This document shows positions 53,797 to 63,173 of a DNA stretch of 64,000 nucleotides, piece after piece. Below the pieces are notes generated by a model. It saw nothing but the letters and a program-made list of their open reading frames with translations. It did not search any database and was not told the DNA's origin. Source of the stretch: Polaribacter sp. NJDZ03 (GTDB lineage Bacteria > Bacteroidota > Bacteroidia > Flavobacteriales > Flavobacteriaceae); the NCBI RefSeq assembly GCF_019263805.1, contig NZ_CP079195.1:1591001-1655000 (forward strand), read 5' to 3'. A program made the translations under genes and the position numbers. The first letter of the stretch is position 1, and each line of letters begins with the position of its first letter.

Positions 53797-54665
53797 TATA
53801 TTTTAAATTTAATACCTGTTCTTAAATAAAACGCATTTACTTTATCTAAAGTATATACATTCTTTCTGTCTTTATCTCTTAAAACATTACTCAATCTAAC
53901 AGTGTAACCACTATAAGCAAATAACACTAAATGCTTTGTAAACTGATAGTCATAGCCTAAACCTGCTACCAATACAGATAAAGATATATTGTCTGCTTCT
54001 TTATTATTTATAATTATTGGCGTCTTTAAATGTGCAAAATAACCATCTAAACCTACAAAAGATTGTAGACTGTTTACTGGGTTTATTTTATACTTTATAT
54101 TCATTTTAGGCACACCAACCGTATAAGACCATTTCTCATCTACTTGCCTAAAGTAATTTATTAATGGTAATGGAAAAGGAATACCCGCAGTTGTATTATA
54201 GGTTAAGCCCAAAGTTAAACGATATGGTTTTGCTAAGCTTTTATCTTTTGTTCTATCTTTTATAAAAAAAAGACCTCCGTTAATAAAAAAATCTTCGCTT
54301 GTTATTTTGTGGGTTAAGGTTGCAGCTAACCTAGGCGTAAAACTATAAGCAACTCTCCAATGATCGCTCATTTTATGAGTATATGCTAAATTTAAATCAA
54401 TAACATTAATGTTTTCTAATAACGAGGTATCAAAAGGATATTCATCTTTTAAATTTAAAAAAATTCTATTAAATTCTGAACCAATTATTAAATAACTATC
54501 TTCTTTTATTTTTATAGGATAATTAAACAACGCTCTAATTCTAGTATATTGATCATCAGATTCTTTTTTAGGAATAAAAGAATATTCTATTCTAGCCAAA
54601 TCTGTTAACTGTGCATTTGTTATTAAACTAACAAATAATACTAAAACAATTATACATCTCTTCAT
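53796..54665 (-). CDS. outer-membrane beta-barrel protein (DUF6268-like)
   Basis: Protein of 289 residues with a signal peptide (MKRCIIVLVLFVSLITNAQ) and alternating hydrophobic strands to the C-terminal Phe-Lys-Ile, typical of a porin-like barrel (ends FYLRTGIKFKI). I recall the family as DUF6268 but did not check. Its stop codon overlaps by one base the start of the sigma-54 activator, so the two are linked in expression. Function unknown. Confidence 0.78.
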   Translation of the reverse strand: MKRCIIVLVLFVSLITNAQLTDLARIEYSFIPKKESDDQYTRIRALFNYPIKIKEDSYLIIGSEFNRIFLNLKDEYPFDTSLLENINVIDLNLAYTHKMSDHWRVAYSFTPRLAATLTHKITSEDFFINGGLFFIKDRTKDKSLAKPYRLTLGLTYNTTAGIPFPLPLINYFRQVDEKWSYTVGVPKMNIKYKINPVNSLQSFVGLDGYFAHLKTPIIINNKEADNISLSVLVAGLGYDYQFTKHLVLFAYSGYTVRLSNVLRDKDRKNVYTLDKVNAFYLRTGIKFKI

Positions 54666-54673
54666 TTTAATCC

Positions 54674-55516
54674 TTATTTAACAAGTCCTTGCGTATTAGA
54701 ATAAACATGAATATCTCTTTGAGGAAATGGAATTGAAATATTGTGTTCTCTAAATAATCTATCTATTTCAAAACGAATATCACTTTGTGGATATTGTGCT
54801 TTAAAACTATCTGCAAGTGTAAAAACTACTTTAAAGTTTAACGAACTATCTCCAAAATCTTCAAAAAGCACCGAAACTGGTGGACTAACTAAAACACTTG
54901 GGTGAGATTTTGCAGCTTTAATTAACAATTCTTTTACCAATTGTACGTCGCTACCATAAGCAACTCCAACTTTTACAGATTCTCTTGTGGTAGTGCCATT
55001 TTGTGTCCAATTATACAAACTGTTGGTTAAATATAAATGATTAGGGATTATTAATACTTTATTATTTAAGGTAACCGCTCTAGTGGTTCTTAATTTTATT
55101 TCTTCTACTCTACCAACTTTCCCTTCTAACTCAATAATATCACCAGCATGCACAGATTTATCAATCATTATAAAAACACCCGAAATAATATCTTGAAATA
55201 ACGTTTGCAAAGCCAAACCAACACCAATTAAAAGTGCTGCAGATGCTGCAAAAAGGGCCGTTAAGTTTACCCCCATTTTACTTATAGTTACTAAAAAAAT
55301 AACTACATAGATAATCCAAGTTAAATAAGAAAAAATACTTCTAACCTTTAATTCATTCTCTGGCAGTAATTTTCTATTAACTATTTTTTTTAACAATCTT
55401 ATCACTACAGAAGCAGTTGTTAAAGTAATTGTCAAAATAAGAACATCCAGAATACTGATACTAAAAGTATCTGTTATTACATAGTTTGAATTTATAAAAT
55501 CTAATATTTTTCTCAT
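54674..55516 (-). CDS. small-conductance mechanosensitive channel (MscS family)
   Basis: Channel protein of 280 residues with three N-terminal membrane helices (about 18-130), where the pore helix is ALFAASAALLIGVGLALQTL. A cytoplasmic beta domain (about 130-265) starts DIISGVFIMIDKSVHAGD. This is the short MscS layout. It protects cells from osmotic downshock by opening under membrane tension. It follows the ABC permease by 11 bases. Confidence 0.93.
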   Translation of the reverse strand: MRKILDFINSNYVITDTFSISILDVLILTITLTTASVVIRLLKKIVNRKLLPENELKVRSIFSYLTWIIYVVIFLVTISKMGVNLTALFAASAALLIGVGLALQTLFQDIISGVFIMIDKSVHAGDIIELEGKVGRVEEIKLRTTRAVTLNNKVLIIPNHLYLTNSLYNWTQNGTTTRESVKVGVAYGSDVQLVKELLIKAAKSHPSVLVSPPVSVLFEDFGDSSLNFKVVFTLADSFKAQYPQSDIRFEIDRLFREHNISIPFPQRDIHVYSNTQGLVK

Positions 55517-55527
55517 TAAAACTAGTA

Positions 55528-56853
55528 TTATCCTTTATATTTTAGCCATTTATACAAATCTTTATAGGTAGCTTTTTTACCATACATTAAAATACCTACT
55601 CTATAAATTTTAGCTGCTAACCAAACCATAAATACAAATGTAACTAACAATAATGCCATAGAAATTACCAATTCATACCAAGAAACACCAAAAGGAACTC
55701 TCATTAACATTACAATAGGACTTGTAAATGGAATATGAGAAAACAATACGGCAATAGATCCGTGAGGATCATTTATAACGGTTGCAAAACCAACATAAAC
55801 TCCTAAAATAAGAGGTAACATTATTGGCATCATAAATTGTTGTGTATCTGTTTCATTGTCTACAGCAGCACCAACAGCTGCAAATAAAGAACTATACAAC
55901 ATAAAACCACCTAGAAAGTAAAAAATAAATAACACAAACATTTTTAAAATTGGTAGTTTCAGAATTTCTTGTACAATCATCTGACCTTTATCTCCTGCTG
56001 TTGCTTGTTGTACAGCATCCATTTGTTCCGCAGGTATTCTTGCAGATTGTACTTCTACCATATCTACTCCAAAAACAGACTGAGCAACAAACAAAATAAC
56101 AGATAGTATAATACCCCAAATTAAAAACTGCAGTAAACCGGCAGAGGCATTTCCTAAAATTTTACCCAACATTAGTTGGAATGGTTTTACAGACGAAACA
56201 ATAATTTCTATAATTCTACTTGTCTTTTCCTCAATAACACTTCTCATTACAGAAGTACCATAAATCATTACAAACATCATTAATAAGTAACCAGCAATAG
56301 CCCCGACTCCTATTTTTAATCCGTTTATTAATTTGGATGATTCTTCACCAGAAAAATTATACATTTTAATATCTGTATTAATCTTAGAAGCTTCTATTTT
56401 TTCTATATCAATACCAAAATTATTCAATTTTACATGCCTAATTTTAGTTTCAATTTTATTTTCCATAGAACTCATAACAGACATTCCCGGGGAGTCTGTA
56501 GAATAAAACTCTATCGATTTTGCCAACAATTCTAAACTATCTTGTTTCGGGATAATTAGTGCTCCGTAATAATCTCCCTCTTCAACCTTATTCTTTGTTT
56601 CTTCAATTCCTAAAGCAGTATAATCTGTATAATGAATGGTTTTAGAATCTTTAAAATCTTCTTTAGAAAACAACCCAGAATTATCTACATAAACGATTTC
56701 TTTAACTTTCTCATCATTTTTTTGCATCAGAAAATACACCAAAGCCCCCATACCAATCATTAATAACGGACTTAAAAAAGTCATCATTATAAAAGATTTG
56801 TTACGAACCTTTGCAATAAACTCTCTCTGTATAATTAGTTTTAACTTGCTCAT
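55528..56853 (-). CDS. ABC-2 type exporter permease (NatB-like)
   Basis: Permease of 441 residues with one N-terminal membrane helix (about 20-42), a large extracytoplasmic domain (about 45-180) and five to six C-terminal helices. The region ends with the conserved IEEKTSRIIEIIVSSVKPFQLMLGK motif of ABC-2 permeases (quoted in part: IEEKTSRIIEIIVSSVKP). This resembles NatB/YhaP sodium or drug exporters. It is encoded four bases after the ATPase gene. The exported substrate is unknown. Confidence 0.9.
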   Translation of the reverse strand: MSKLKLIIQREFIAKVRNKSFIMMTFLSPLLMIGMGALVYFLMQKNDEKVKEIVYVDNSGLFSKEDFKDSKTIHYTDYTALGIEETKNKVEEGDYYGALIIPKQDSLELLAKSIEFYSTDSPGMSVMSSMENKIETKIRHVKLNNFGIDIEKIEASKINTDIKMYNFSGEESSKLINGLKIGVGAIAGYLLMMFVMIYGTSVMRSVIEEKTSRIIEIIVSSVKPFQLMLGKILGNASAGLLQFLIWGIILSVILFVAQSVFGVDMVEVQSARIPAEQMDAVQQATAGDKGQMIVQEILKLPILKMFVLFIFYFLGGFMLYSSLFAAVGAAVDNETDTQQFMMPIMLPLILGVYVGFATVINDPHGSIAVLFSHIPFTSPIVMLMRVPFGVSWYELVISMALLLVTFVFMVWLAAKIYRVGILMYGKKATYKDLYKWLKYKG

Positions 56854-56857
56854 TTTA

Positions 56858-57787
56858 TTAATTGTTCTTATTTATTGCCTGAATAAAAATATCATTTGCA
56901 CTTGGTATCAACTCTACAAAATGCTGCACTTCTCCCTTACTTGTTAAAAATGATAACAAATCGTTTGCAGTATTTCCTTCTGTTAATTTTATATTCATTG
57001 TTAAACTGTCATTCAATAATTTAAAGTTTGATGGAAAAACCTCAAAATTCTCTTTTAATTTCGCTTCCACTTCCTTAGGATGATCAGTATGCAAGCCTAC
57101 TTGAAACGTATGCGTTCTAAACTGACGCTTAATATCGTCTAACTTACCGTCTAAAATTTTGTTCGATTTATCAATCAGAGCAATTTCATCGCACATTTCT
57201 TCTACAGATTCCATTCTGTGGGTAGAAAAAATAATGGTTGCACCTTCATCACGAAGTTGTAAAATTTCTTTAGCAATTAATTGCGCATTTATAGGATCGA
57301 ATCCAGAAAAAGGTTCATCAAAAATTAATAATTTAGGATTGTGCATCACCGTTACAATAAATTGTACTTTTTGTGCCATTCCCTTAGAAAGTTCTTCAAT
57401 TTTCTTATTCCACCAAGCAGAAATATCAAATTTATCAAACCAATATTTTAAACGTTTTTTTGCTTCAGCTTTACTCAATCCTTTTAATTGTGCTAAATAC
57501 AAGGCTTGCTCTCCTACTTTCATCGATTTATACAAACCACGTTCTTCCGGTAAATAACCAATTTGTGCTGTATGATGAGGTGCCAATACTTCTCCATCTA
57601 AAATAATAGATCCGCTATCTGGCATTGTTATTTGATTTATAATTCTAATTAAAGATGTTTTCCCTGCTCCATTTGGACCTAATAATCCAAAAACACATCC
57701 TTTAGGTATATGTAATGAAACATCATTTAATGCTCTAAAATCACCATAATTTTTTACAACATTATTAACTTCTAATAAATTTTTCAT
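56858..57787 (-). CDS. ABC transporter ATP-binding protein (NatA-like)
   Basis: ATPase of 309 residues: Walker A GPNGAGKT (about 38-45), Q-loop IGYLPEERGLYKSM, signature ELSKGMAQKVQFI, Walker B LLIFDEPFSGFDP and His in FSTHRMESVEE. The last 90 residues form the DUF4162-type C-terminal domain common in ABC-2 ATPases. It pairs with the NatB-like permease downstream and is divergent from the MarR gene, from which it is separated by 284 bases containing the operator-like repeats. Confidence 0.93.
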   Translation of the reverse strand: MKNLLEVNNVVKNYGDFRALNDVSLHIPKGCVFGLLGPNGAGKTSLIRIINQITMPDSGSIILDGEVLAPHHTAQIGYLPEERGLYKSMKVGEQALYLAQLKGLSKAEAKKRLKYWFDKFDISAWWNKKIEELSKGMAQKVQFIVTVMHNPKLLIFDEPFSGFDPINAQLIAKEILQLRDEGATIIFSTHRMESVEEMCDEIALIDKSNKILDGKLDDIKRQFRTHTFQVGLHTDHPKEVEAKLKENFEVFPSNFKLLNDSLTMNIKLTEGNTANDLLSFLTSKGEVQHFVELIPSANDIFIQAINKNN

Positions 57788-58001
57788 TGCCTCTTAATAA
57801 TTTTTTTCTGAAAGTTCTCAGTAATCACAAACTTACATATTTTAAAAAGATTAGTATAAAAACTTGATAAAACGTTACAATATAATTTAAAAAGACTTCA
57901 ATTAATAAAAACAAAAGGTCTCCTTTTAGATAATAATTATAAAAACGCAACTTAAGAAACACAAGTATGTGGTCTTAAAAAGGCTAAATTATTTGTTAAA
58001 A

Positions 58002-58066
58002 TTTACTATGCACGCATAACTTTTTCTAAATTTACTATGCATGCATAATAAATTTTTATATATTTG
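58002..58066 (+). promoter_or_regulatory. marR promoter with two operator-like repeats
   Basis: TTTACTATGCACGCATAA (58002-58019) and TTTACTATGCATGCATAA (58031-58048) differ by one base and lie 29 bases apart. The second contains the palindrome TATGCATGCATA. A -7 box TATATTTG (58059-58066) follows, so the second repeat overlies the -33 region. The start of transcription would fall at about 58073, on the ATG at 58072. Confidence 0.65.
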
Positions 58067-58071
58067 ACATA

Positions 58072-58533
58072 ATGAATAAATTAAAATCAATAGATCATGA
58101 GCTCAGAGCAACTTGGCAAGCAGTCGCTAAAGTGTATAACGAGCAGGCCGTAAAACATGATAGTACAATGGCTACCGCATTTGTTTTATTAAATATAGAC
58201 AAGCTAAACGGTACACCATCTACAGCTTTAGGCCCTTTAATGGGAATGGAACCTACAAGTCTTTCTAGAATATTAAAAACGATGGAAGATAAAGGGGCTA
58301 TTTCTAGAGAGAAAAACCCAGATGACGGTAGAAGTGTCATCATCAAATTAACTGAGTATGGCAAAGAAATGCGTAAAATATCTAAAGCGTATGTAATACA
58401 GTTTAATGAAACCGTAATGGAAAATGTTTCTAAAGAAGATTTAGCAGGATTTTTTAAAGTAACATCTACCATTAACAAACTAATTGCAGATAAAGATATT
58501 TACGAAAATACTAACAAAAATAAAGCAGTATAA
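58072..58533 (+). CDS. MarR family transcriptional regulator
   Basis: Winged-helix regulator of 153 residues. The dimer helices surround a DNA-binding domain (about 45-110) with TALGPLMGMEPTSLSRILKT as the recognition helix-turn-helix and KNPDDGRSVIIKLT as the wing. It sits at the head of the fatty-acid beta-oxidation genes, 103 bases before fadN, so regulation of that operon by a fatty-acid or acyl-CoA signal is likely. Two operator-like repeats lie in its own promoter, suggesting self-control. The transcript may be leaderless. Confidence 0.93.
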   Translation: MNKLKSIDHELRATWQAVAKVYNEQAVKHDSTMATAFVLLNIDKLNGTPSTALGPLMGMEPTSLSRILKTMEDKGAISREKNPDDGRSVIIKLTEYGKEMRKISKAYVIQFNETVMENVSKEDLAGFFKVTSTINKLIADKDIYENTNKNKAV

Positions 58534-58636
58534 CAAAATTGACTAAAGACTGAATGACCTGAGATAATTAGACTGAATACAAAAGTCTTACATCTTATTT
58601 CTTTTTAAATCATACGTCAAAAAATTTTAAAAACAA

Positions 58637-61042
58637 ATGACTAGAAGAATTAAAAAAGTAGCAATCATTGGCTCTGGGATTATGGGAAGCGGAATTGCTT
58701 GTCATTTTGCAAACATTGGAGTTGAAGTTCTTTTATTGGACATTGTGCCAAGAGAATTAAACGACAAAGAAAAGGCTAAAGGACTAACTCTCGAAGACAA
58801 AGTTGTAAGAAATCGTTTAGTAAATGACGCACTCACAGCTTCCCTAAAATCTAAACCATCTCCTATTTATAATCAAAAATTTGCAAATAGAATTACCACT
58901 GGTAATTTAGATGATGATATTGCAAAAGTTGCGGATGTAGATTGGATTATGGAGGTTGTTGTTGAAAGACTAGACATTAAAAAAATTGTTTTTGATAAAC
59001 TAGAGAAATACAGAACTCCTGGTACAATTATTTCTTCTAATACTTCTGGTATTCCTATTCAATTTATGAATGAAGGAAGAAGTGAAGATTTTCAGAAACA
59101 TTTTGCGGTTACTCACTTTTTTAATCCTCCAAGATATTTAAAACTTTTTGAGGTTGTTCCTGGTCCAGACTGTAAACAAGAAGTTACTGACTTCTTAATG
59201 ATGTACGGAGAAAAATTTTTAGGTAAAACTTCTGTTTTAGCAAAAGATACTCCTGCTTTTATTGGGAATAGAATTGGAATTTTCGGAATTCAATCTTTAT
59301 TCCATCAAGTAAAAGAATTAGGCTTAACAGTTGAAGAAGTCGATAAATTAACAGGTCCGGTTATTGGAAGACCAAAATCTGCTACTTTTAGAACTGTGGA
59401 TGTTGTTGGTTTAGATACGCTTGTACACGTTGCAAACGGAATCTATGAAAACTGTCCTGATGATGAAGCTCACGATTTATTTAAACTTCCAGAATTCATC
59501 AATAAAATGATGGAAAACAAATGGTTGGGAAGTAAAACCGGACAAGGTTTCTATAAAAAAACAGTAAATACTGAAGGTAAAAAAGAAATTTTAACTTTAG
59601 ACTTAGATACTTTAGAATATCGTTCTTCTAAAAGAGCAAAATTTGCAACTTTAGAACTTACGAAAACGATTGATAAGCCAATTGACCGTTTTAAAGTGTT
59701 GGTTGGAGGAAAAGATAAAGCTGGAGAATTCTACAGAAAGAACTTTGCAGCAATGTTTGCGTATGTTCAAAATAGAATTCCAGAAATTTCTGATGAATTG
59801 TATAAGATTGATGACGCCATGAAAGCGGGATTCGGTTGGGAAAATGGTCCTTTCGAAATTTGGGATGCAATTGGTGTAGAAAAAGGAATTGAATTAATGA
59901 AAGCTGAAGGAGCAGAACCTGCAACTTGGGTAACAGAAATGTTAGCTTCTGGTTCTAAATCTTTCTATTCAGTTAAAGAAGGTGCTACTTATTTTTATGA
60001 TATTCCTTCTAAATCTCAAACTAAAAAACCGGGTCAAGATGGTTTTATTATTTTAGATAACATTAGAAAATCAAACGAAGTTTTTAAAAATTCTGGTGTT
60101 GTTATAGAAGATATTGGAGACGGAATTTTAAATATAGAGTTCCAATCTAAAATGAATACGATTGGTGGTGATGTTTTAGCCGGTATTAATAAAGGAATAG
60201 ATTTAGCTGAAAAAGATTTTCAAGGTTTGGTTGTTGGTAACCAAGCAGCAAACTTTTCTGTTGGGGCAAACATTGGTATGATTTTTATGATGGCTGTAGA
60301 GCAAGAATATGATGAATTAAATTATGCCATCAAACATTTTCAAGATACGATGATGCGTATGCGATATTCATCTATACCAACTATTTCTGCTCCTCATGGA
60401 ATGGCTTTAGGTGGTGGTTGTGAAATCTCTTTACACGCAGATAAAGTTGTTGCAGCTGCAGAAACCTATATGGGATTAGTAGAATTTGGAGTTGGTGTAA
60501 TTCCTGGTGGTGGTGGTTCTAAAGAAATGGCTTTAAGAGCATCAGATTCTTTTCAAAAAGGAGACGTTGAATTAAACGTTTTACAAGAAAACTTCTTAAC
60601 TATTGGTATGGCAAAAGTATCTACTTCTGCGTATGAAGCATTTGATTTAGGTTTACTTCAAAAAGGAAAAGATGTTATTGTTGTTAATAAAGAGAGACAA
60701 ATAGCAACTGCAAAAGCACACGCAAAATTAATGGCAGAAAGTGGTTATACTCAACCTGCAAGACGTAAAGATGTTAAGGTTTTAGGTAAACAAGCTTTGG
60801 GTATGTTTTTAGTAGGAACGGATTCTATGGAACATTCTAAATATATTTCTGAACATGACATGAAAATAGCTAATAAACTGGCCTATGTAATGGCTGGAGG
60901 AGATTTATCTGAACCTACTTTAGTTACAGAACAGTATCTATTAGATTTAGAAAGGGAAGCTTTTTTGAGTTTATGTACGGAAAGAAAAACGTTAGAGAGA
61001 ATTCAAGCAATGTTGAAGACGGGGAAACCACTTAGGAATTAA
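58637..61042 (+). CDS. fadN: 3-hydroxyacyl-CoA dehydrogenase / enoyl-CoA hydratase (FadN type)
   Basis: Bifunctional beta-oxidation enzyme of 801 residues. The NAD domain comes first (GSGIMGSGIACHFANIG, residues 11-27), then the hydroxyacyl-CoA dehydrogenase domain (about 30-450) with THFFNPPRYLKLFEVVPG and a second C-terminal HAD copy. The enoyl-CoA hydratase domain is at the end (about 500-780) with the oxyanion-hole motif HGMALGGGCEISLH and GVIPGGGGSKEMAL. This order (dehydrogenase then hydratase) is that of Bacillus FadN, the reverse of E. coli FadB/FadJ. It is the first enzyme gene of the operon. Confidence 0.95.
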   Translation: MTRRIKKVAIIGSGIMGSGIACHFANIGVEVLLLDIVPRELNDKEKAKGLTLEDKVVRNRLVNDALTASLKSKPSPIYNQKFANRITTGNLDDDIAKVADVDWIMEVVVERLDIKKIVFDKLEKYRTPGTIISSNTSGIPIQFMNEGRSEDFQKHFAVTHFFNPPRYLKLFEVVPGPDCKQEVTDFLMMYGEKFLGKTSVLAKDTPAFIGNRIGIFGIQSLFHQVKELGLTVEEVDKLTGPVIGRPKSATFRTVDVVGLDTLVHVANGIYENCPDDEAHDLFKLPEFINKMMENKWLGSKTGQGFYKKTVNTEGKKEILTLDLDTLEYRSSKRAKFATLELTKTIDKPIDRFKVLVGGKDKAGEFYRKNFAAMFAYVQNRIPEISDELYKIDDAMKAGFGWENGPFEIWDAIGVEKGIELMKAEGAEPATWVTEMLASGSKSFYSVKEGATYFYDIPSKSQTKKPGQDGFIILDNIRKSNEVFKNSGVVIEDIGDGILNIEFQSKMNTIGGDVLAGINKGIDLAEKDFQGLVVGNQAANFSVGANIGMIFMMAVEQEYDELNYAIKHFQDTMMRMRYSSIPTISAPHGMALGGGCEISLHADKVVAAAETYMGLVEFGVGVIPGGGGSKEMALRASDSFQKGDVELNVLQENFLTIGMAKVSTSAYEAFDLGLLQKGKDVIVVNKERQIATAKAHAKLMAESGYTQPARRKDVKVLGKQALGMFLVGTDSMEHSKYISEHDMKIANKLAYVMAGGDLSEPTLVTEQYLLDLEREAFLSLCTERKTLERIQAMLKTGKPLRN

Positions 61043-61050
61043 GTATTGAG

Positions 61051-61509
61051 AACAAAGTATTAAGACTGAGCATCTTTATGAAAAAGGTTTTCTATAATAT
61101 TTTGTACTTAATTCTTATTACTAACAATCTTAATACTAATTAATATGCACAGGTTTGAAGATTTGAAAATATGGCAAAAAGCAATGGATATAACAGAAAA
61201 GTGTTATCAAGCTTCCATAAATTTTCCTAAAGAGGAAAAATATGGATTGACATCTCAACTAAGAAGAAGTGCTGTTTCTATACCTTCTAACATTTCTGAA
61301 GGAGCAGGAAGAAATACCAATGGAGAATTTAAGCAATTTTTAGGAATTGCAAATGGTTCTTCTTATGAATTATTAACTCAATTATATTTATCTAAAAGAT
61401 TAAATTTAATTACTGAAGAAAATGTAAGACCCATTATAAATGAAATACTTGAAGTAACAAGAATGAATTTCTCTCTTCAAAAATCACTTACTAAGTCTTA
61501 ATTCTTTAT
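61051..61509. other. Possible mobile unit: four-helix-bundle gene with complementary flanks
   Basis: The 5' flank AACAAAGTATTAAGACT (61051-61067) and the 3' flank AGTCTTAATTCTTT (61494-61507) are complementary over 13 of 14 bases. The 3' arm contains the last codons and stop of the gene. This is the layout of intervening sequences that carry such proteins in 23S rRNA. Further AT-rich repeats (CTTAATACTAAT) lie on both sides. Confidence 0.5.
61145..61501 (+). CDS. four-helix bundle protein (23S rRNA intervening-sequence protein family), copy 1
   Basis: Protein of 118 residues of the S23/IVP-like four-helix bundle family: LKIWQKAMDITEKCYQASIN, LTSQLRRSAVSIPSNISEGA, GRNTNGEFKQFLGIANGSSY and the last helix. 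The family pattern SIPSNISEGxGR is intact. Family members lie in intervening sequences of 23S rRNA genes or elsewhere, and related proteins (Avd) assist diversity-generating retroelements. There is no rRNA or reverse transcriptase here. It is an odd gene to find between fadN and fadA and seems inserted. Confidence 0.92.
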   Translation: MHRFEDLKIWQKAMDITEKCYQASINFPKEEKYGLTSQLRRSAVSIPSNISEGAGRNTNGEFKQFLGIANGSSYELLTQLYLSKRLNLITEENVRPIINEILEVTRMNFSLQKSLTKS

Positions 61510-61527
61510 ACTAAAATCTTAATACTA

Positions 61528-62721
61528 ATGACAAAACAAGCATATATAGTAAAAGCATATAGAACAGCAGTTGCAAAAGCTCCAAAAGGTGTTTTTCGCT
61601 TTAAACGAGCAGACGAATTAGGTGCAGAAACCATTCAGCACATGATGAAAGAGTTACCAAATTTAGACGTAAAACGTATAGATGATGTTATGGTTGGTAA
61701 CGCAATGCCAGAAGGAGCACAGGGGTTAAACATGGCACGTTTTATTTCTTTAATAGGATTAAACTCTGTGGATGTTCCTGGAGTTACTGTAAACCGTTTC
61801 TGTTCGTCTGGATTAGAAACCATTGCCATGGCAGCAGCTAAAATTAATGCAGGAATGGCAAGTTGTATTATTGCAGGTGGAGCAGAAAGCATGAGCTCTG
61901 TACCGATGACAGGTTTTAAACCAGAATTAAATTATGATACCATTAAATCTGGTCATGCAGATTATTATTGGGGAATGGGAAACACTGCAGAGGCGGTAGC
62001 AAATCAATTTAAGGTTTCTAGAAAAGACCAAGATGAATTTGCTTTTAAATCTCACATGAAAGCTTTAAAAGCACAAGCAGAAAATCGTTTTCAAGATCAA
62101 ATTGTTCCTATAGAAGTAGAACAAACATATTTAGATGAAAACGGAAAGAAAGCTATAAAAAAATATACAGTTACTAAAGATGAAGGTCCAAGAGCAGGAA
62201 CCTCAACAGCTATTTTAAATAAATTACGTCCGGTTTTTGCTGCTGGCGGAAGTGTAACTGCTGGTAACTCATCTCAAATGAGTGATGGAGCTGCTTTTGT
62301 AATGGTAATGAGTGAAGAAATGGTGAAAGAATTAAATCTAGAACCAATTGCCAGAGTAGTAAATTATGCTGCTGCGGGTGTAGAACCTAGAATTATGGGA
62401 ATTGGTCCTGTTGCTGCAATCCCTAAAGTTTTAAAACAAGCAGGTTTGCAACAAAAAGATATTGATTTAATTGAATTGAATGAAGCATTTGCTTCTCAGT
62501 CTTTAGCAGTAATGCGTGAGCTAAATTTAAACCAAGACATTGTAAATGTAAATGGTGGAGCCATTGCTTTAGGTCATCCATTAGGTTGCACAGGCGCAAA
62601 ATTATCTGTGCAATTATTTGATGAAATGCGCAAGCGCGAAATGAAAAACAAATACGGAATGGTAACCATGTGTGTTGGTACTGGACAAGGTGCTGCAGGT
62701 GTGTTTGAGTTTCTTTCATAA
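61528..62721 (+). CDS. fadA: acetyl-CoA C-acyltransferase (3-ketoacyl-CoA thiolase)
   Basis: Thiolase of 397 residues that cleaves 3-ketoacyl-CoA with CoA, the last beta-oxidation step. The acyl-accepting Cys92 is in [10 protein letters not shown], and [11 protein letters not shown] follows. The catalytic His is in [15 protein letters not shown] and the second Cys is in [11 protein letters not shown]. It follows FadN and precedes the acyl-CoA dehydrogenase, the same order as the Bacillus fadNAE operon. A four-helix-bundle gene sits on each side. Confidence 0.96.
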   Translation: MTKQAYIVKAYRTAVAKAPKGVFRFKRADELGAETIQHMMKELPNLDVKRIDDVMVGNAMPEGAQGLNMARFISLIGLNSVDVPGVTVNRFCSSGLETIAMAAAKINAGMASCIIAGGAESMSSVPMTGFKPELNYDTIKSGHADYYWGMGNTAEAVANQFKVSRKDQDEFAFKSHMKALKAQAENRFQDQIVPIEVEQTYLDENGKKAIKKYTVTKDEGPRAGTSTAILNKLRPVFAAGGSVTAGNSSQMSDGAAFVMVMSEEMVKELNLEPIARVVNYAAAGVEPRIMGIGPVAAIPKVLKQAGLQQKDIDLIELNEAFASQSLAVMRELNLNQDIVNVNGGAIALGHPLGCTGAKLSVQLFDEMRKREMKNKYGMVTMCVGTGQGAAGVFEFLS

Positions 62722-62729
62722 AATAAAAA

Positions 62730-63153
62730 AGAGAACAAAGAAAAAAGATAAGAGATAAATAGATGTGTGCAAAACAAAGACATAATTACAAGAATCTAAA
62801 AATTTGGAAACTCGGTTTAGAGATTACAAATGATATTTCTGACTTGTTATTAAACTTTCCAAAGCACGAAAGATATGATTTAAGTTCACAAATAAGTAGG
62901 TGTTCCGTGTCTATGCCAAGTAATATTGCTGAAGGCTCTTCTAGAACAAATAAATCTTTCAGTCATTTCTTAGATATTTCTTTAGGTTCTTCTTTTGAAT
63001 TAGGAACTCAACTATTAGTAGCAAAACATAGGCAGTATATTACTGAAATTAATTTAAAAAAAATTGAAGAAAAAATAGAAGAATTCCAACGGATGACTAT
63101 GGGATTTCAAAGGAACCTCCAATAATGGTCTTTTTTCTATTTTCTTTCTTCTA
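62730..63153. other. Possible mobile unit: second four-helix-bundle gene with complementary flanks
   Basis: The purine-rich 5' flank (AGAGAACAAAGAAAAAAGAT, 62730-62749) and pyrimidine-rich 3' flank (GGTCTTTTTTCTATTTTCTT, 63127-63146) can pair. A perfect 10-base core is AGAAAAAAGA (62739-62748) with TCTTTTTTCT (63129-63138). The layout is as in the first unit but the sequences differ. Confidence 0.45.
62763..63125 (+). CDS. four-helix bundle protein (23S rRNA intervening-sequence protein family), copy 2
   Basis: Protein of 120 residues of the same family as the one at 61145 but clearly diverged: LKIWKLGLEITNDISDLLLN, LSSQISRCSVSMPSNIAEGS and NKSFSHFLDISLGSSFELGT. The core pattern SMPSNIAEGSSR matches SIPSNISEGAGR. 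Two diverged family members in the two successive gaps of one operon suggest two separate insertions rather than one duplication. ATG 62763 fits the family start (MCAKQRHNYKNLKIW). Confidence 0.92.
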   Translation: MCAKQRHNYKNLKIWKLGLEITNDISDLLLNFPKHERYDLSSQISRCSVSMPSNIAEGSSRTNKSFSHFLDISLGSSFELGTQLLVAKHRQYITEINLKKIEEKIEEFQRMTMGFQRNLQ

Positions 63154-63173
63154 TAATCTAAAAAAACAAAAAT

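Noticed and set aside
57159..57557. 132-residue plus-strand frame opposite the NatA-like gene
   Set aside because: A mirror of codon bias in the ABC ATPase gene; no start context or family match.
58095..58478. 127-residue minus-strand frame opposite marR
   Set aside because: Antisense to a clear MarR domain.
61145..63125. Four-helix-bundle genes as part of a diversity-generating retroelement (Avd)
   Set aside because: No reverse transcriptase, template repeat or variable repeat was seen in the window.
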